Source: Stenotrophomonas maltophilia D457
Lineage (GTDB): Bacteria; Pseudomonadota; Gammaproteobacteria; Xanthomonadales; Xanthomonadaceae
Assembly: GCF_000284595.1 (NCBI RefSeq)
Contig: NC_017671.1
Location: 963,001-1,027,000, forward strand
Direction of reading: 5' to 3'
Length of the DNA stretch: 64,000 bases
Below the pieces are notes generated by a model. The model did not search any database. It saw nothing but the letters and a program-made list of their open reading frames with translations, and was not told where the DNA came from. This document shows, in pieces, positions 45,901 through 53,858 of this stretch (its first letter is position 1; the number at the start of each line of letters is the position of its first letter). The translations under genes and the position numbers were made by a program.

Positions 45901-45965
45901 TCGTGCTATCAGGAGTACAGGGTATCGTGCTATCGGGAGTACGCCTATCGTGCTATCAGGAGTAC
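45901..45965. repeat. Three iterons (probable oriV) after repA
   Basis: tcgtgctatcaggagtac at 45901-45918 and 45948-45965, with a one-base variant (tatcgggag) at 45925-45942. Start-to-start spacing is 24 and 23 bp, about two helical turns. An AT-rich stretch (cttacctaactataaatc, 46010-46040) follows and could be the unwinding element. Confidence 0.8.
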
Positions 45966-46117
45966 GAAAACGCCGCAAAGCCAGTAACGGCGCGGGTTTT
46001 CGCCCCCTCTAACTTACCTAACTATAAATCTCTAACTTTTAGTAGAAGCGCGCCGTTTCGGTGGACAACCGCAAAACGGCACGGCCAGGCCGGCTTTCCA
46101 GCAGGGAGGGCCGCGCC

Positions 46118-46756
46118 ATGATCTTCGCGTTTCTCAATCAAAAAGGCGGCGTCGGCAAGACCACACTCGCCACCCACATCGCCGGCGAGCTGGCGATGCG
46201 CGGTCTGCACGTCATCCTGCTGGACGCCGACCCGCAGGGTTCGTCGCTGGACTGGACGCAGCGCAGAAGCCAGCAGGGCTTGCCACGGCTGTTCAGCGCC
46301 GTGGGCCTCGCCCGCGAAACGCTGCATCAGGAAGCGCCGGAGCTGGCCCGCCGCGCCGATCACATCATCATCGACGGCCCGCCGCGCATCGCCGCCCTGG
46401 CGCGTTCCGCGCTGCTGGCGGCCGAGCGCGTGCTGATTCCCGTGCAGCCCAGCCCGTATGACCTTTGGGCCAGCGCCGAGATGGTGGCGCTGATCCGCGA
46501 GGCACAGGTGTTCCGGCCTGCGCTGCGCGCGGCCTTTGTCATCAACCGGCGTGTCAGTACCACCATCATCGGCAGGGAAGCACGGCAATCGTTGGCCGAA
46601 CAGCCGCTGCCGGCACTGCGCAGCGAAGTGCGCCAGCGCATCGTCTTCGCCGACAGCGTGGCCGCTGGCCGGCTCGCCCGCGAAATCGCGCCCGACAGCG
46701 CCGCCGCACGCGAGATCGCCGCGCTCACCGATGAACTGCTGCGGTGGCCGACATGA
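46118..46756 (+). CDS. parA: ParA-family partition ATPase
   Basis: 212 aa deviant Walker ATPase: QKGGVGKTT (K9, K14), LLDADPQGSSLDW and IIIDGPPR. Short, without an N-terminal HTH, like IncC2/ParA of conjugative elements. ATG 46118 has agggagg upstream. Its stop overlaps the next start (ATGA), and the following three genes are chained the same way, forming parA-RHH-DUF2840-traF. Confidence 0.92.
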   Translation: MIFAFLNQKGGVGKTTLATHIAGELAMRGLHVILLDADPQGSSLDWTQRRSQQGLPRLFSAVGLARETLHQEAPELARRADHIIIDGPPRIAALARSALLAAERVLIPVQPSPYDLWASAEMVALIREAQVFRPALRAAFVINRRVSTTIIGREARQSLAEQPLPALRSEVRQRIVFADSVAAGRLAREIAPDSAAAREIAALTDELLRWPT

Positions 46757-47016
46757 GCGGCCCGCGCAGCAAGCGCGTCGGCATCGGCGCACGTCCGCCC
46801 GCGAATCCGCACGCCGAGGCGTGGATTCGCCAGGGCGATGCCGATGCACTCAACAAAGGCGACCTCTACACCGCACGCCTCACGCTCGACGTGACGCCCG
46901 CGCTGCGCGCACGCATCAAGATCGCCGCCTTCGGCCAGGGCGTGACCGTAGCCGAACTGCTGCGCGGTCTGCTGGAACGGGAGTTTCCCGAGAACCGCAT
47001 GGAGAGCACGCCATGA
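46753..47016 (+). CDS. Ribbon-helix-helix-type partition/stability protein
   Basis: 87 aa from ATG 46753 (GTG 46744 is an alternative). A basic disordered N-terminus precedes an RHH-like segment (YTARLTLDVTPALRARIKIAAFGQGVTVAELLRGLLEREFP). The place after parA is that of a ParG-like centromere-binding partner. It overlaps parA and the next gene by 4 bp each. Confidence 0.75.
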   Translation: MSGPRSKRVGIGARPPANPHAEAWIRQGDADALNKGDLYTARLTLDVTPALRARIKIAAFGQGVTVAELLRGLLEREFPENRMESTP

Positions 47017-47567
47017 ACGCATCCCTCGCGACCGCCGCGACCGCCGCGAACGCGGCCACGGCTACGCCGCCGCATTCGCTTCCAACACTCGCCGGCCGAC
47101 CCGGCAACGTGCCGATGACCCGCGTATCGCTCGCCTACATCGAGCCGCGCTTCAAGCTCTATCTGCGCTTCGGCGAACCTGCGCGCACGCTGCGGCTCGA
47201 CCGCTGGCGGCGCTGTGCGGTGTTCCTGCCGCGCATGGTGTTCTGCCGTATCCGCTGGCAAGCCAACGACTACGGCACGATCCGCTGGCAGCTCATGGTG
47301 ATGCAAGCCGCCACGCCGCTGGACGACATGCAGCGTATCCCTGGCGTGCGGCCAGGCGCACGCCTGCTGCTGCACGCCGAAGGCGAAAACGCGGTGCGTG
47401 CCGTGCTGGAACGCATCGACGGCATCGAAGGGCAAGGCATCGCCGCCATCGACGTGTCGCCCGCGTACTGGCGCACGCTGGGCAACCGCCTGGCGGCCCG
47501 CCTGGCGCTGCCCGAATACACCGCCGAGCGGCACGCCGCCTGGCTGGCCGGAAAGGCGCTGCCATGA
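47013..47567 (+). CDS. DUF2840 family protein
   Basis: 184 aa. After an Ala/Thr-rich start, the DUF2840 body reads VSLAYIEPRFKLYLRFGEPARTLRLDRWRRCAVFLPRMVFCRIRWQANDYGTIRWQLMV. Function unknown; always next to traF in this element type. ATGA overlaps at both ends. Confidence 0.88.
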   Translation: MNASLATAATAANAATATPPHSLPTLAGRPGNVPMTRVSLAYIEPRFKLYLRFGEPARTLRLDRWRRCAVFLPRMVFCRIRWQANDYGTIRWQLMVMQAATPLDDMQRIPGVRPGARLLLHAEGENAVRAVLERIDGIEGQGIAAIDVSPAYWRTLGNRLAARLALPEYTAERHAAWLAGKALP

Positions 47568-48163
47568 CGACCCAATCCAACACCACATGCACGCACGAAG
47601 TCGCGCCGCATCCTCGCTCGCGCCTGCGCGTTCGCATCGTGCTGGCGGGCTTCGCTGCCGTCGGCCTCGCTGCGCTGGCCTGGGCGGCTTTCGTGTCGCC
47701 GCTGCCGCGTCTGACCTACAACCCGTCCGACAGCGTGGCGATCGGCTGGTATCGCATCGAACCGTTCGACCCGCGCACCGCCTCGCTGCCACGTCCGTTG
47801 TCCGTGGACAGCATCGTGCTGGTGCCGCTGCCCGACAGGGCCGCCATGCTGGCTGCGCAGCGCGGCTACCTGCCGACCCGCGTTCCGCTGCTCAAACGTG
47901 TGGGCGCAGTCGCGCCGCAACACGTTTGCATCGTCGCCGGGCAGCTACGCATCGACGGCGTGCCTGCGGCCGCTGCGCTGCCTGCCGACCGGCTGGGCCG
48001 GCCGCTGCCATCCTTGCAGCTTTGCCGCCGCCTCGAACCGGGCGAGCTGTTCCTGTTGAGCGTGACCAATCCGGCGTCGTTCGACAGCCGCTATTTCGGC
48101 CCGGTCAGCGCATCCGCCGTGATCGGCGTCGCGCACCCGGTCTGGCTGAAGACACGCCCATGA
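47564..48163 (+). CDS. traF: Conjugative transfer signal peptidase TraF (S26)
   Basis: 199 aa. One N-terminal membrane anchor (about 24-44), then an S26 peptidase domain: NPSDSVAIGWY with the catalytic Ser (S55 or S57) and PLLKRVGA with the catalytic Lys (K111), SRYFGPV near the end. TraF processes and cyclises the conjugative pilin, so a trb-type mating channel is expected elsewhere on the element. Confidence 0.9.
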   Translation: MTTQSNTTCTHEVAPHPRSRLRVRIVLAGFAAVGLAALAWAAFVSPLPRLTYNPSDSVAIGWYRIEPFDPRTASLPRPLSVDSIVLVPLPDRAAMLAAQRGYLPTRVPLLKRVGAVAPQHVCIVAGQLRIDGVPAAAALPADRLGRPLPSLQLCRRLEPGELFLLSVTNPASFDSRYFGPVSASAVIGVAHPVWLKTRP

Positions 48164-48611
48164 TGGCCGCCGATTCACTGCACGTTGCCGTGCCTCTCAT
48201 CGTGCCATCGGGCATGCCGTTCCGGCTGCCGCCGCCGTGTCGTCGCGCGTGCAGCGCGGGCGCATTCGCGCCGCGCTTCGCGCAACATCCGGCGCAGCCG
48301 TCCAGCGTGCAGGCGTCTTGCCTCGAACGCGCCCGGCCTGCGGCCATTGGCGCGTTCGCCGGCGGGCTGGCTGCAAGCAGCGCAGCGCCGCCGGGCCGCC
48401 GACGCCCGGAGCGACAGCGAGGGGCAAAGGCGGAAGGCAAGACAAAAGGACGTGGCACCGGGCCGCGTCGAAAGCCAGTCTGCACATGGGGGTGGCGCGG
48501 CACGGAGCGGCTTCGCCGCCGTGCCGCGTTCGGCGCGAAGGTCGCGCCAATGCGGGCATGTCCGCGTGCTTCGCACGACCGGACACGCCAGAGCTTGCAG
48601 GGAGAACGGCC
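48164..48611. other. Candidate oriT region upstream of the relaxase
   Basis: 448 bp between traF and the relaxase; reading frames here are arginine-rich and unsupported. Two bulged hairpins lie close to the relaxase start: 48497-48527 (outer gcggcacg/cgtgccgc, inner gcggc/gccgc) and 48559-48585 (outer tgtccg/cggaca, inner cgtgc/gcacg). Such hairpins next to a relaxase gene are typical of oriT. Confidence 0.5.
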
Positions 48612-50594
48612 ATGACCGACCGCCGCGACGACGATTTCCGCGTGCGCCCCAGCGCCCCGAAGAACCGGGGTAAGGGCCAGGGGCAGAGCTTCGTTTCCAA
48701 GGTGCTCAAGCAGGCCGGAAAAGCCAGCAGCGGCAAGTCGGCGGTGCGCCGTCCTGGGGCGGCTGCCACCGGCCAGCGTCCCGGCTCACGCCTGGGGCGC
48801 GGCCATACGGCGGCGCGCTTCGCCGGCGCGAAGCTGACGCCCATGTCGCGGCGCGTGACCATCAAAACCTTGCTGGTCAATCACCAACGGGCCAGCCCAC
48901 AGTCGCTCGCCAAGCACCTGCGCTACATCGAGCGCGACGGCGCGGGTCGCGATGGCGAACCGGGCCGGGCCTACGGGCCACAGGCCGACGAAGCTGACCT
49001 CGATGCCTTCAAGGAACGCTGCGCCGATGACCGCCACCATTTCCGCTTCATCGTCTCGCCGGAGGACGGGGCCGAACTGGACGACCTGCGCACCTACACC
49101 CGGCATCTGGTGGATCGCATGGAAGCCGACCTGGGCACGCGGCTGGATTGGGTGGCGGTCGATCACTGGAACACCGACAACCCGCACACCCACCTGATCG
49201 TGCGCGGGCGCGACGACACCGGCAAAGACCTCATCATCGCGGGCGACTACATCGCCGATGGCTTCCGCCACCGCGCCGCCGAGCTGGCGACCGAATGGCT
49301 GGGGCCGCGCACCGAGCTGGAGATCCAGCAGACCTTGGGGCGCGAGGTGGAACAGGAGCGGTGGACGAGCCTGGATCGCACCTTGAAGCGCGAGGCCAGC
49401 GACGATGGCCTGGTGCATGTCGAACGGCTCAACGAACCCCGCTTGCAGCGCCAGCGCCTGCTGCTGATCGGCCGCCTGCAGCGCTTGCAGCGCCTGGGCT
49501 TGGCCGACGAGGCGCAGCCGGGCTCCTGGGCCATCCATACCGATGCCGAGAAGACCTTGCGCGCCCTGGGCGAGCGTGGCGACATCATCCGCACGATGCA
49601 GCGCGCCATGAGCGGACAGCCGCGCGAGCTGGCGGTGTTCGAGCCGGGCGATGACGGCCGCACCATCTTCGGCCGCGTAGCAGCCAAGGGGCTGGCCGAC
49701 GAACTGCACGACCGCGGCTATCTGGTCATCGACGGCGTGGACGGCAAGGCCCACTACGTCGCGCTGAACGCCCGCGACGAGCTGGCGAACTATCCGACCG
49801 GCGCCGTGGTGGAGGTGAAGGGATCGGCCGACGTGCGCGCCGCCGACAGGAACATCGCCGCGCTGGCGAGCGATGGGCTGTATCGCACCGATCATCACCT
49901 GGCGATTGAGCAAGGCCGAGCCAAGCCCGGTCGTGACCCGCAGGAAGTCGTTGCGGCCCATGTCCGCCGACTGGAAGCCCTGCGCCGGGCCGGCATCGTG
50001 GAGCGCGTGGCCGACGGGCTATGGAAGGTGCCGGACGACCTGGCCGAGCGTGGCCGCCGCTACGACGCGCAGCGCCTGGGCGGTGTGGCGGTGGAGCTGA
50101 AATCGCACCTACCCATCGAGCGGCAGGCCCGCGTCATCGGCGCCACTTGGCTGGATCAGCAGTTGATTAACGGCGGCCGAGGCTTGGGCGACCTGGGCTT
50201 TGGTGGCGAGGCCAAGCAGGCGATGCAGCAGCGTGCCGACTTCCTGGCCGAACGGGGGCTGGCCGAGAAGCGCGGCCAGCGCGTGATCCTCACCCGGAAT
50301 CTGTTGGCTACGCTGCGCAATCGGGAATTGGCGCAAGCCACGAAAGACATTGCCGCCGACACCGGACTGGAGCATAGGCCCATCGCCGACGGTCAGCGCG
50401 TGGCCGGCATCTACCGTCGCTCGGTCATGCTCGCCAGCGGTCGCTACGCGATGCTCGATGATGGCATGGGGTTCAGCCTGGTACCGTGGCGGCCGGTGAT
50501 CGAACAGCGGCTGGGGCAGCAACTCGCCGCGACGGTGCGCGGTGGCGGGGTGTCCTGGGAGTTTGGGCCTCAGCGCTGGCCTGGCATCGGATAG
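48612..50594 (+). CDS. traI: Relaxase/mobilisation nuclease with DUF3363
   Basis: 660 aa. A basic N-terminal tail (1-80) precedes the relaxase domain: conserved Tyr region KHLRYIERDG (Y105, likely nicking Tyr) and histidine triad VDHWNTDNPHTHLIV (H185, H192, H194). The DUF3363 part follows (about 230-650; LGREVEQERWTSLDRTLKRE, AEFLAERGL-like repeats). It nicks oriT and leads the strand into the recipient. Complete length, so it is likely functional. Start ATG 48612 follows ggagaa. Confidence 0.9.
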   Translation: MTDRRDDDFRVRPSAPKNRGKGQGQSFVSKVLKQAGKASSGKSAVRRPGAAATGQRPGSRLGRGHTAARFAGAKLTPMSRRVTIKTLLVNHQRASPQSLAKHLRYIERDGAGRDGEPGRAYGPQADEADLDAFKERCADDRHHFRFIVSPEDGAELDDLRTYTRHLVDRMEADLGTRLDWVAVDHWNTDNPHTHLIVRGRDDTGKDLIIAGDYIADGFRHRAAELATEWLGPRTELEIQQTLGREVEQERWTSLDRTLKREASDDGLVHVERLNEPRLQRQRLLLIGRLQRLQRLGLADEAQPGSWAIHTDAEKTLRALGERGDIIRTMQRAMSGQPRELAVFEPGDDGRTIFGRVAAKGLADELHDRGYLVIDGVDGKAHYVALNARDELANYPTGAVVEVKGSADVRAADRNIAALASDGLYRTDHHLAIEQGRAKPGRDPQEVVAAHVRRLEALRRAGIVERVADGLWKVPDDLAERGRRYDAQRLGGVAVELKSHLPIERQARVIGATWLDQQLINGGRGLGDLGFGGEAKQAMQQRADFLAERGLAEKRGQRVILTRNLLATLRNRELAQATKDIAADTGLEHRPIADGQRVAGIYRRSVMLASGRYAMLDDGMGFSLVPWRPVIEQRLGQQLAATVRGGGVSWEFGPQRWPGIG

Positions 50595-50607
50595 AACTGT
50601 TGCTCAT

Positions 50608-50780
50608 AAGCAAAGCCCCACCAACCGCCTTGAAAAGCGCCACCGCATCCTGCGGCCAATGCACCTGTGAGCGCGGTATGCTCGACTTCTCTATCGGCGG
50701 GTCTCGTTCGCTCACTATTCCCAATACCTGTCCGCGCTCCTTGCCCTGCCAGACCTTCTGGCGATCGACGGTACTCGCAT
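50608..50780 (-). pseudogene. Decayed 3' fragment of an RND outer-membrane-factor gene
   Basis: 35 bases (50618-50652) are identical to the 3' end of the intact efflux gene at 56478-56512, at an offset of exactly 5,860 bp. Beyond that, similarity continues with substitutions and indels (for example gcatgctc versus gtatgctc, ctgccagac...ctggcg) until about 50,770. Same orientation as the intact gene. Stops and gaps make it non-functional. The remaining bases up to 50,929 show nothing recognisable. Confidence 0.85.
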
Positions 50781-50929
50781 CAGGTAGGTAATTGGGTCAC
50801 AGGCTGGCGTAAATAGTGCCGCGGCGTGACCCTGAACCATTGCGCTTCCGTCCTAGCTGCGCCCGGCTTTCGAGTTGAATCTGTCATTGGAGTTATGAAG
50901 GGTGGGCGGACAAGCCTGCAGGATGAATT

Positions 50930-51817
50930 TCATTGATTCATGGGGACGCGAACACGGACGTAAGTGCCTCGGCCCGGCTGGCTGTCCAGATCAACCGAGC
51001 CGCCGTGCTTCGACACCGCCGCCTGGACGATGGCCAGCCCGAGCCCGCTGCCCGGTTTCCCGACCGACGTACTGCCGCGGTAGTGGCGCTCGAAGGCCAG
51101 GATGCGGTCTTCCTCGTCCATGCCGGGGCCGTGGTCGCCGACCTGGATCAGGACCATGCCGTTGTCTGCGGTCGCCCGCAGGTCGATGGGCGATCCGGGA
51201 GCGTACTTGCGCGCATTGTCCAGCAGGTTGCGGATGATCTCGCGCAGCATGGTCGGGTCCATGCAAACACGAAGTCCGGGAGCCGCCTGTACGGCGATCA
51301 CGCGATCCGGTTCCAGTTGCCTGACCTCGGCCGCGAGTTCTTCCAGCGTCGGCACGAGCGCGATCCATTCGTTCGATGGGCGACGCATGACATCCAGCCG
51401 GGCCAGCAGCAACACGTCGGCGACCAGGGCGCTCATCCTTTTGACCTCCTGCTGCAGGCCATCGAGCTGGGTATAGGCGCTGGTATCGCCAGGGCGGATG
51501 GCGTGCCGCAGGTTGTCGAGCGAGGCGGACATCACCGCCAATGGCGTTCGCAACTCGTGCCCGGCCTCGGCCAGATGGCTTCGCAACCTTGACTCCTTTG
51601 CCTGGGCGTCGCGTGCGACCGTGGCCTGGGCCAGTTGCGCGATCAGGTATCCGACCAGCGCCGACAGCACCAGGCTGATGGCCGACACTGCCCAATAGCG
51701 CTTCAGCACGCCCGGACCCACGCGCGGATAGACCAGCAAGGCCATCAGCAGGATCGCCAACGCCAGCACGCAGCACACCGCGGCCGAAATCCAAGCCGTT
51801 CGCGTGGAGCGCTTCAT
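50930..51817 (-). CDS. Sensor histidine kinase (short, intramembrane-sensing type)
   Basis: 295 aa. Two membrane helices (about 11-30 and 43-64) separated by only about 12 residues, so there is almost no periplasmic domain. HisKA box AGHELRTPLAVM (H87), then HATPase_c with N-box REIIRNLLDNARKYA, DHGPGMD and SGLGLAIV. No obvious HAMP domain. It is coupled to the response regulator by an ATGA overlap. A lipid- or membrane-stress signal is inferred from the missing sensor domain. Confidence 0.9.
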   Translation of the reverse strand: MKRSTRTAWISAAVCCVLALAILLMALLVYPRVGPGVLKRYWAVSAISLVLSALVGYLIAQLAQATVARDAQAKESRLRSHLAEAGHELRTPLAVMSASLDNLRHAIRPGDTSAYTQLDGLQQEVKRMSALVADVLLLARLDVMRRPSNEWIALVPTLEELAAEVRQLEPDRVIAVQAAPGLRVCMDPTMLREIIRNLLDNARKYAPGSPIDLRATADNGMVLIQVGDHGPGMDEEDRILAFERHYRGSTSVGKPGSGLGLAIVQAAVSKHGGSVDLDSQPGRGTYVRVRVPMNQ

Positions 51818-52503
51818 CCGATTTTCTCCTCGATGCGCAGTGTGTAGCCCACGCCGCGCACGGTCTGGACCAGACGCGGGCTTCCATCGGCCTCCAGCTT
51901 CGCACGCAGCAAGGACACGAATCGATCCACCGTTTCCGTACCGACTTCGGCGTCCACTCCCCAGACCGACTCCAGCAACTGGCTCTTGCGGAAGACCCGC
52001 CCCTGCTCGCGCATCAGGCCGACCAGCAGATCGAACTCACGCGCGGACAGGGCCAATGGCGAATCCGACTTCCATGCGCGGCGCCTGAGTGGATCGACAC
52101 GCAGATCCGCATACGCCAGCAGGTCGCTCGATCCCGCTCCGCGCCGAAGGTGCGCCACCAGCCGCGCCTTGAGTTCGTCCATGGCAAAGGGCTTGGTGAG
52201 GTAATCGTCGGCCCCGCCCTCCAGCGCCACGATCTTGTCCCCCAGTTCGGTGCTTGCCGTGAGCATCAGGACCGGCACCTGTGTGCGTTTGCGGATGAGC
52301 GGGAGAAGCGCCAGGCCATCGATGTCGGGCATGGCCAGGTCCAGCACGATGGCGTCCGGGCGGCGCTGTGCGATGCGCGCCAACGCCTCCCGACCGTTGG
52401 CGGCCGTGTCGACCTCGAACCCGCGCAAGCGCAGTGCGACTTCCACGGCGCGGCGCAGGTTGGGTTCGTCGTCGACGACCAGGATGCGGGGGCTCTGCTG
52501 CAT
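51814..52503 (-). CDS. OmpR-family response regulator
   Basis: 229 aa. Receiver domain with D11-D12, phospho-acceptor D55 (VLDLAMPD) and TKPF lysine; C-terminal winged helix (ALSAREFDLLVGLMREQGRVFRKSQLLESVW ... VDRFVSLLRAKLE, GVGYTL). First gene of the two-component pair. It is divergent from the glycine-rich protein at 52636, so the 132-bp gap probably holds the promoters of both. Confidence 0.92.
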   Translation of the reverse strand: MQQSPRILVVDDEPNLRRAVEVALRLRGFEVDTAANGREALARIAQRRPDAIVLDLAMPDIDGLALLPLIRKRTQVPVLMLTASTELGDKIVALEGGADDYLTKPFAMDELKARLVAHLRRGAGSSDLLAYADLRVDPLRRRAWKSDSPLALSAREFDLLVGLMREQGRVFRKSQLLESVWGVDAEVGTETVDRFVSLLRAKLEADGSPRLVQTVRGVGYTLRIEEKIG

Positions 52504-52635
52504 GGGGTGCCTCTGCGGTGCCGGCTAAACCTAAACCAACCAGCCGCAGCGCATCCAGCCGGCTTTCCGGATTCCTTCCGATATCGCTCTCGAGACTGGC
52601 GGTGTCCGATCCGGGACAGTCATGGAGATACGACG

Positions 52636-53208
52636 ATGAAGAAGCAGAATACGGTGATCCTGATGCTGGTTTTGGCCGTTCCACCGGCGTGGGCCGCCCA
52701 GGATACCGGCGTCAGCGGCAACGGGATGGCGGCAGGCCAAGGCTCGGCGAATGGACAAGGCCTCGCTGTCGGCCAAGGGGAGGCCAGCGGGACCGGCACG
52801 GTCTACTACCGCGGCGAAGATGGACTTATCCATCGCAAATCGGGTACCGGAACCGTGGATGGCCGTGGCGTCGCGGTGGGCGCAGGCGAGGTGGACGGAA
52901 AGGCACTGGTCGCCGGCCATGGGCGGGTCGAAGGGGATGGCGCCGTCCGGCCCACGCATGGGAACACCCCTGTCAGCGGTGCCATCGGAAGCGGCACGGC
53001 CACGGGAACAGGGGCGGCCATCGGCAAAGGTCAGGCCAGCGGAACGGGGACGGTGTATTACCGGGGCGAAGATGGCCGGATCCACCGCAAATCGGGCACC
53101 GGTTCGGTGGCCGGACGGGGCGTGGCCATCGGAGATGGTTCCGTCAAGGGCAAGGCCGCCGTACGAGGCAAAGGCCAGGCCCATGGCTATGGCATCAAGC
53201 GGCCTTGA
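52636..53208 (+). CDS. Secreted glycine-rich repeat protein
   Basis: 190 aa with a signal peptide (MKKQNTVILMLVLAVPPAWA-A). The mature part holds two near-identical about 41-residue repeats, residues 50-90 and 134-174, each built on ASGTGTVYYRGEDG, IHRKSGTG and GRGVA. A G-x-G-x periodicity throughout suggests a beta-roll or solenoid. The only aromatics are mainly in YYRGEDG. No family I can name. Divergent from the response regulator, so a likely target. Confidence 0.72.
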   Translation: MKKQNTVILMLVLAVPPAWAAQDTGVSGNGMAAGQGSANGQGLAVGQGEASGTGTVYYRGEDGLIHRKSGTGTVDGRGVAVGAGEVDGKALVAGHGRVEGDGAVRPTHGNTPVSGAIGSGTATGTGAAIGKGQASGTGTVYYRGEDGRIHRKSGTGSVAGRGVAIGDGSVKGKAAVRGKGQAHGYGIKRP

Positions 53209-53356
53209 TAGCCAGACGCGCGGCGCCCCGGTCGTCTGACTGGGGCGATCACGTAGCTGGCTGTTACCCAAATGTGATCACTTGACACGTCAGCGCGGCA
53301 TCCAGCAAGGCGTTGTCCCTGGCGTGTCTTCCACATCGAGCAAGAAGGAGCATGCA

Positions 53357-53782
53357 ATGCACACTGCCATTCGCTGGATCGCCCCGATGCTGCTCTCCAC
53401 ACTGGCCGTTACCGGCTGTGCTGCCGCCCAGCACCGGGATTGGGACAACAATCCGCCCGGCCCCGCCGGCGGCCCCGGCACCAACTGGGAAAACCCGCCG
53501 GGCTGGCGTGGCGGTCCGGGCGCTTCGCCCAACCAGCGTTTCTACCGGCGCGACGGCGTGCGTTACGAGTTCAAGCTCGTCAGCGGCGGTTATTACTACA
53601 GCCCGCGCTGGGGCTATTGGCATCCGCGATACGGCTTGTGGAACCAGGGCCGCCGCTGCTGGATGGATATCGACAACAACCCGCCAGGTCCGGCCGGTGG
53701 CCGGGGCACCAACTGGGAAAACCCGCCGGGCTGGCGCGGCGGGCCGGGGGCATCGCCGGATCGGTTCGACCGTTGCCGTTGA
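53357..53782 (+). CDS. Lipoprotein with two NNPPGPAGG...GWRGGPGASP repeats
   Basis: 141 aa from ATG 53357 (aaggag 6 nt upstream). Lipobox AVTGC with lipidation at C21. Two 29-residue Pro/Gly/Trp repeats (30-58 and 106-134: DNNPPGPAGG, GTNWENPPGWRGG) flank a tyrosine-rich middle (GGYYYSPRWGYWHPRYGLW). Probably surface- or periplasm-exposed. Function unknown. It lies 77 bp upstream of the DUF1800 gene. Confidence 0.72.
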   Translation: MHTAIRWIAPMLLSTLAVTGCAAAQHRDWDNNPPGPAGGPGTNWENPPGWRGGPGASPNQRFYRRDGVRYEFKLVSGGYYYSPRWGYWHPRYGLWNQGRRCWMDIDNNPPGPAGGRGTNWENPPGWRGGPGASPDRFDRCR

Positions 53783-53858
53783 ACGTGCGTCCCGGACCCG
53801 CTTGTCGGACGCCACCTCGAACGATGTCTCATCACATGAGCACTGAAGGTCGTCACGC

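Larger units (their letters stand above)
25215..50594. mobile_element. Tn4371-like integrative conjugative element, left part (core genes seen)
   Basis: Backbone seen in order: int, variable defence genes, DUF932, parB, DUF736, DUF2958, DUF2285, HTH, repA, iterons, parA, RHH, DUF2840, traF, relaxase. This order is known for Tn4371-type elements, where cargo usually follows the relaxase and traG/trb genes come after the cargo. The left boundary is taken as just after the ppiD terminator. I could not identify an attachment core because the right end is outside the window. The element probably continues to or beyond base 64,000. The defence genes look clearly less GC-rich than the backbone. Confidence 0.85.

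Noticed and set aside
48185..48673. Open frames between traF and the relaxase
   Set aside because: Arginine/alanine-rich with no domain, and interrupted by the hairpins judged to be a candidate oriT.
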